Assembly: GCF_009712475.1 (NCBI RefSeq)
Contig: NZ_VCJO01000004.1
Span: 124,001 to 188,000 of the forward strand
Length of the DNA stretch: 64,000 bases
DNA from: Micromonospora sp. CP22
GTDB taxonomy: Bacteria; Actinomycetota; Actinomycetes; Mycobacteriales; Micromonosporaceae
Direction of reading: 5' to 3'
Shown here one piece after another: positions 60,450 to 64,000 of the stretch. A program made the translations under genes and the position numbers. Numbering within the stretch: the stretch's first letter is position 1; each line of letters opens with the position of its first letter. The notes under the pieces were generated by a model that saw only the letters and a list, made by a program, of their open reading frames with translations, ran no database searches and was not told where the DNA came from.

Positions 60450-61210
60450 CACCCGCGCTGCCCACGGCGCTCCACGTCGAGCTGCGCAAGCTCACAGCGT
60501 CCCGGGTCATCCGCACGACGAGCGTCATGATCGTCGTCGGCATCACCGTCCTGTCCGCCGCCCTCACCTGGTCCGCGACGACGGGCAACGAACAGGTCAT
60601 CGCCCAACTCGGTCCGCTCGCCGACGCCGACGGCTGGGACCTGCTCACCGGCGTGGCAGCCCAGGTCACCGCGGCCGGTGGGATGCTCGCCTTCGGGGTC
60701 GCCCTGAGTTGGCTGATCGGCCACGAGTTCAGCGACGCGACGATCACCGGCTTGTTCGCGCTGCCGGTGTCCCGCCGCACCATCGTGTCGGCCAAGCTCC
60801 TGTCGCATCTGCTCTGGGCCGTGCTGGTCGCCGTCGGGTTGACCGCTGCCATCGCCCTCACCGGAACCGTCCTCGGTCTGGGGCACCCGACGACCGACGT
60901 GCTCGACTCCCTGGGGCGACAGTTCGTGTTGACCGTCCTGTCCGCACTCATCGCCACCCCGGCCGCGTGGGCAGCCACCCTGGGACGCGGCCTGCTGCCC
61001 GGCATCGCCACCACGATCGGTCTGCTCGTCGTCGCGCAAGTCGCTGTCATCGGCGGTGCCGGCGCCTGGCTGCCCATCGCCGCGCCAGCCCTGTGGGCGT
61101 TGCAGCCGCACGCCGTGAACGCGGTCCAACTCGCCCTGGTCGCCGTCGTGCCAGCAGGTTTCGCCGCACTGACCCTCGCCGCCTGGGCCCGACTTCAGCT
61201 CGACCGCTGA
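60446..61210 (+). CDS. ABC transporter permease (ABC-2 type)
   Basis: A 254-residue, six-helix permease. The segment LIGHEFSDATITGLFALPVSRRTIVSAKLLSHLLW is typical of short ABC-2/NatB-like permeases. It starts within the ATPase stop (ATGA). Three-gene operon TetR-ATPase-permease; substrate unknown. Confidence 0.87.
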   Translation: MTPALPTALHVELRKLTASRVIRTTSVMIVVGITVLSAALTWSATTGNEQVIAQLGPLADADGWDLLTGVAAQVTAAGGMLAFGVALSWLIGHEFSDATITGLFALPVSRRTIVSAKLLSHLLWAVLVAVGLTAAIALTGTVLGLGHPTTDVLDSLGRQFVLTVLSALIATPAAWAATLGRGLLPGIATTIGLLVVAQVAVIGGAGAWLPIAAPALWALQPHAVNAVQLALVAVVPAGFAALTLAAWARLQLDR

Positions 61211-61227
61211 CCACGACCGGTGATCAT

Positions 61228-61254
61228 GGGGCGGCCAGCACCGGTGGCCGCCCC
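61228..61254. terminator. Convergent terminator hairpin
   Basis: Perfect 10-bp arms GGGGCGGCCA / TGGCCGCCCC with a seven-base loop, downstream of the ABC permease and facing the XRE regulator gene. Confidence 0.65.
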
Positions 61255-61312
61255 GGGCGACGATCTCCCGGTCAGCGCACGGTCGCACTCGTGGCCGGCA
61301 CGCGGTGTGGGA

Positions 61313-62194
61313 TCAGTTCAGGTCGGCGAGGATCTGTTCGAGGATCTCCGGGGTACGCTCCGGTGGTTCCGCCTCGACGCAGAGCCGTTCCATGGCCACC
61401 GCGTAGAAGTCGAGGTCCTCGCGCTTGTCCAGGTAGATGGCACTGGTCAGCTGTTCGATGTACACGATGTCGGGCAGGTCCTGGTCGCCGAAGCGCAGGA
61501 TGGTGAACGCTCCCCCGGCGGCGGCGTGCCCACCGGCGGCGAACGGGATCACCTGCAACCTGACGTTCGGCGTCCGGGTCGCCTTGAGCAGCGCCTCCAG
61601 CTGCCCGCGCATCACCTCGGGGCCACCGATCGGGCGGCGCAGCGCCGCCTCGTCGACGACCGCCCACAGTCGGGGTGGGCGCGGCCTGGTCAACAGTTCC
61701 TGCCGACGCATCCGCAGGTCCACCCGACGGTCGATCTCCTCGGGCCCGGCGGTGCTGTGACCGAGCAGGACCACGGCTCGGGCGTACTCCCGGGTCTGCA
61801 ACAGGCCGGGGACGAACTGGACCTCGTAGCTACGGATGAGAGCGGCTGCGGCCTCCAGGCCGAGATAGGACTGGAACCACGACGGCAGCACGTCGCCGTA
61901 GCGGTGCCACCAGCCGGGGTTGTTCGCGTCCCGGGCCAGTTTGAGCAGCGCCGAGCGCTCCTGCTCGGCGGTGACGCCGTAGAGCGTGAGCAGATCGGCG
62001 ACGTCGCGCTCCTTGAACCCGACGCGCCCCAGCTCCATCCGGCTGATCTTCGATTCCGATGACCGGATCTCCCAGCCGGCGCTCTCCCGGGTCACCCCCC
62101 GCGACTCGCGTAGCCGCCGCAACTGGGCACCGAGCAGCATCCGCAGCACGGTCGGGCCGGCCGCCGGGCCCTCCTCGGCGGAAACCATGGTCAC
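61313..62194 (-). CDS. XRE-family regulator with DUF5753 sensor domain
   Basis: A 293-residue regulator: N-terminal helix-turn-helix (LGAQLRRLRESRGVTRESAGWEIRSSESKISRMELG) and a C-terminal DUF5753 domain (WFQSYLGLEAAAALIRSYEVQFVPGLLQTREYARAV, then LQVIPFAAGGHAAAGGAFTIL). GTG at 62194 follows GGAGG by seven bases. This family is expanded in streptomycetes and micromonosporas and is usually paired with a small DUF397 protein, encoded here 134 bp upstream on the same strand. Confidence 0.92.
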   Translation of the reverse strand: MTMVSAEEGPAAGPTVLRMLLGAQLRRLRESRGVTRESAGWEIRSSESKISRMELGRVGFKERDVADLLTLYGVTAEQERSALLKLARDANNPGWWHRYGDVLPSWFQSYLGLEAAAALIRSYEVQFVPGLLQTREYARAVVLLGHSTAGPEEIDRRVDLRMRRQELLTRPRPPRLWAVVDEAALRRPIGGPEVMRGQLEALLKATRTPNVRLQVIPFAAGGHAAAGGAFTILRFGDQDLPDIVYIEQLTSAIYLDKREDLDFYAVAMERLCVEAEPPERTPEILEQILADLN

Positions 62195-62328
62195 CTACCG
62201 TCCTCCGCAAGGCAGTCAAGAGTCGGAGCCGGTGGACTGGCTCGACCGACGTGTAAGCATGCCATGAACCATCAGTGAGGTGAACCACCCATCCCGTGCA
62301 GGGCGAATCCCGTGGATGGGATGCCGGG

Positions 62329-62568
62329 TCAGCCGATCAGGTGATCGAAATCACCATCTCGGGCCCCGAGCACGAACGCGGCGATCTCGTCCACCGTGTA
62401 GATCAGCGCGGGTCCGTCAGGGTGCCGGGAGTTACGCATGGCGATGCCCGCTCCCCCGGGCAGTTCGGCCAGCTCGACGCAGTTACCGCTGGGATTGCTG
62501 CGCCGACTCTTCTGCCAGGCGAGGGGAGGCAAGTGGTTAACGGGAACACCGTTGGGCGGCTGCTGCAT
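62329..62568 (-). CDS. DUF397-domain protein
   Basis: A 79-residue DUF397 protein. Markers are WQKSRRSNPSGNCVELAELP, then GIAMRNSRHPDGPALIYTVDE, and the terminal AAFVLGARDGDFDHLI. These small proteins act together with XRE/DUF5753 regulators (whiJ- or BldB-adjacent type systems); some behave as antitoxin-like partners. It lies upstream of its XRE partner on the same strand. The exact start is uncertain because no strong ribosome binding site is seen. Confidence 0.9.
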   Translation of the reverse strand: MQQPPNGVPVNHLPPLAWQKSRRSNPSGNCVELAELPGGAGIAMRNSRHPDGPALIYTVDEIAAFVLGARDGDFDHLIG

Positions 62569-62648
62569 GAGGCTTTTCTGTTCTCTCCGATGGGCGCCGG
62601 TGCCGTGGGAGGAGCGGTAGCGGCTTGAGGGACGGTGTCGGCTCGTTA

Positions 62649-62678
62649 TGCACGTGCATCTGCTATTGCATCTGCAAT
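62649..62678. promoter_or_regulatory. Two adjacent palindromes upstream of the diguanylate cyclase and DUF397 genes
   Basis: TGCACGTGCA (62649-62658) is a perfect palindrome and ATTGCATCTGCAAT (62665-62678) is perfect except for its two central bases. They lie in a locally AT-richer intergenic stretch, 81 bp upstream of the DUF397 start and about 150 bp upstream of the GGDEF gene. Candidate operators, possibly for the XRE protein. Confidence 0.5.
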
Positions 62679-62822
62679 GGACACCGGGGATGATAACGCA
62701 CGTGCGGGACGACTACCTGCTCACTTTTGTCCCGCACGCATGACAGCCATCAGGGGAAACGGGGTGCCTGGCAACGTCCGCCGCTCGACGCCGGGCGAGT
62801 GTCGCGGAGAAGGGAGATGGTG

Positions 62823-63470
62823 GTGCCGGATCCGCTGACCGTCGCGTCCGGCATCTGCGCCGCCGGAGCCCTGCTCTCTTCCTGGCAGTTGGGGCGGCGG
62901 GCCATCCGGGCCGAAGCCGAGATCGGGCGGCTACAGGCGGAACTCACCGCCGAGCGGCACGCCGCCAGCCACGACCCACTCACCGGTCTGCCCAACCGGC
63001 GGGCCTTCTACCGCCTCGCCGCGACGCTGCTCACCAACCGGTCCGGCTGCCACCTGATCGCCGTGGTGCTCGACGTCGACGACTTCAAGCAGATCAACGA
63101 TCGGTACGGGCACGCCGCCGGCGATCAGGTGCTGGTCAGCGTCGCCGAGCGACTGGCCACCTTCGCCGGTGACAACCTGGTGGCCCGCCTCGGCGGCGAC
63201 GAGTTCGCCGGGCTGCTGGCCAGCCCGACACTGGACCGGCGGTGGATCGACCATGCCACCCGCCGGTTGTACGACATGCTCGCCGCGCCCATTCCGATGG
63301 GCACCATCACGCTGCGGGTGACCGCCTCGGTCGGCCTCGCCCCTGTGCAGGACTGCCAGCTCACCGAGGCGCTCGACCGCGCCGACGCGGCGATGTACGA
63401 GGCCAAGGCGCTCGGCAGCGGCCGACCCGGCCGGGCGCTACGCGACGCCGCGCACCTCGCCGAGTGCTGA
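62823..63470 (+). CDS. Short diguanylate cyclase (GGDEF)
   Basis: A 215-residue protein: one N-terminal hydrophobic segment (about residues 5-22), a short coiled-coil-like helix (AEAEIGRLQAELTAE) and a GGDEF domain with DPLTGLPNRRAF, DVDDFKQINDRYGH and an intact GGDEF motif at residues 124-128 (ARLGGDEFAGLL). The product-inhibition I-site (RxxD) is absent, reading FAGD. It should make c-di-GMP. GTG at 62823 has AAGGGAG six bases upstream; the in-frame ATG at 62817 touches that element directly. Confidence 0.88.
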   Translation: MPDPLTVASGICAAGALLSSWQLGRRAIRAEAEIGRLQAELTAERHAASHDPLTGLPNRRAFYRLAATLLTNRSGCHLIAVVLDVDDFKQINDRYGHAAGDQVLVSVAERLATFAGDNLVARLGGDEFAGLLASPTLDRRWIDHATRRLYDMLAAPIPMGTITLRVTASVGLAPVQDCQLTEALDRADAAMYEAKALGSGRPGRALRDAAHLAEC

Positions 63471-63553
63471 CGCCACCCCGAACGCCGTCCCACTGTCGCG
63501 CGTCGTTCCGCCGTCGCGCGGTCGAATGCGCCAGCAGGCTCCGGGGCGGGCGG

Positions 63554-63991
63554 TCAGCGCCAGCCGTACCCGGCGCGCAGCGCCTGACCCACCCGGTCGA
63601 ACCGGGCCCGGTCCAGCACCGCGCCCTCCCGCCGGATGCCGTCCTCCCGCATGGTCAGCACCCGGTCCAGGCGTACCCAGCTCGGCCGCCGCTCGCGGTC
63701 CCACTCACCCGGCCCGAGGGCCAGCCAGTGCCGCTCACCCTGGCGGTCCTGGCTGGAGAGCATCAGCCCGAACAGCGTCCGGCTGTGTCGACCCACCACC
63801 AGCACCGGCCGGTCCTTGCCCTGCCGGGGGTCGTCCTCGTAGGGCACCCAGGTCCAGACGATCTCCCCCGGGTCGGCATGGCCGTCGAGCTCCGGGGCGT
63901 ACGACAGCTCGCGGCGCTGCAACGCGCTGACCTGGCGCGGTCGCGCGAGCTTGGCCGGGGAGGGCCCCGCCGACCGCGGTTTCGGGATCAC
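63554..63991 (-). CDS. PemK/MazF-like toxin-fold protein (window edge)
   Basis: At least 145 residues. From about residue 40 a PemK/MazF-type domain is visible: GEIVWTWVPYEDDPRQGKDRP, then PVLVVGRHSRTLFGLMLSSQD, and SWVRLDRVLTMREDGI. The N-terminal about 40 residues are basic and polar, longer than typical MazF. GTG at 63991 is the first in-frame start seen, but only nine bases of upstream sequence remain in the window, so the gene may begin further on. No antitoxin gene is visible downstream; one could lie beyond the edge. Confidence 0.78.
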   Translation of the reverse strand: MIPKPRSAGPSPAKLARPRQVSALQRRELSYAPELDGHADPGEIVWTWVPYEDDPRQGKDRPVLVVGRHSRTLFGLMLSSQDRQGERHWLALGPGEWDRERRPSWVRLDRVLTMREDGIRREGAVLDRARFDRVGQALRAGYGWR

Positions 63992-64000
63992 CGCGCCGAC

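Overview
The window is high-GC (about 72%) actinobacterial DNA. GTG and TTG starts are common and many genes overlap by 4 bp. The gene set (desferrioxamine locus, XRE/DUF397 pair, secreted CBM13 hydrolase, snapalysin-type protease, LPXTG-type protein, Mrp antiporter) fits a filamentous actinomycete, most likely Micromonosporaceae. That placement is inference from gene content; there is no rRNA or tRNA marker here. No IS element, CRISPR array, tRNA or rRNA was recognised.

Layout. 1-3340: start of an M24 peptidase, a two-helix membrane peptide, a 5'-3' exonuclease-family protein and an LPITG surface protein. 3494-7894: a three-gene sugar/polyol-type catabolic operon (Gfo/Idh/MocA dehydrogenase, DUF993, sugar phosphate isomerase/epimerase), divergent from a LacI regulator with a paired operator. 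7931-11562: a membrane protein, a GH51 arabinofuranosidase and a lipoprotein. 11579-20029: a desferrioxamine-type siderophore locus (desA-D) on the minus strand, divergent from a penicillin-acylase-family gene and a second siderophore-type N-acyltransferase. A near-consensus iron box and an unrecorded 55-codon ORF lie between them.

20066-28326 is the most intriguing region. A seven-gene minus-strand operon carries a RibD-type reductase, a GTP cyclohydrolase II, an MprF-type flippase-like protein, a methyltransferase, a GT4 glycosyltransferase, a PTPS-fold protein lacking its catalytic residues and a zinc-less MDR dehydrogenase. It is divergent from a CDP-alcohol phosphotransferase and an LtaS-like sulfatase-fold membrane protein. 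Together they look like a pathway that makes a GTP-derived pyrimidine or pterin compound that is glycosylated and possibly membrane-linked; I know of no described product.

28428-36797: secreted SGNH hydrolase with a ricin lectin, a TRM11-like methyltransferase, a secreted snapalysin-trypsin fusion, an AMIN-like protein, a two-component system with a GerMN lipoprotein, and a DUF488 protein. 36871-38298: a scar region holding C-terminal remnants of a putative FAD monooxygenase and of rtcB around an orphan gene. 38442-45599: complete Mrp Na+/H+ antiporter operon (A/B fused, C-G) followed by a voltage-gated channel gene. 45851-50437: VanX-like lipoprotein, two tandem-duplicated D-Ala-D-Ala carboxypeptidases, a 38-bp perfect palindrome and a duplicated-domain secreted protein. 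50551-54131: phosphatase, DedA, nitrilase-family amidase and Ser/Thr kinase. 54258-61210: two TetR-ABC exporter modules flanking nhaA. 61313-64000: XRE regulator, DUF397 protein, diguanylate cyclase and a PemK/MazF-like toxin at the edge.
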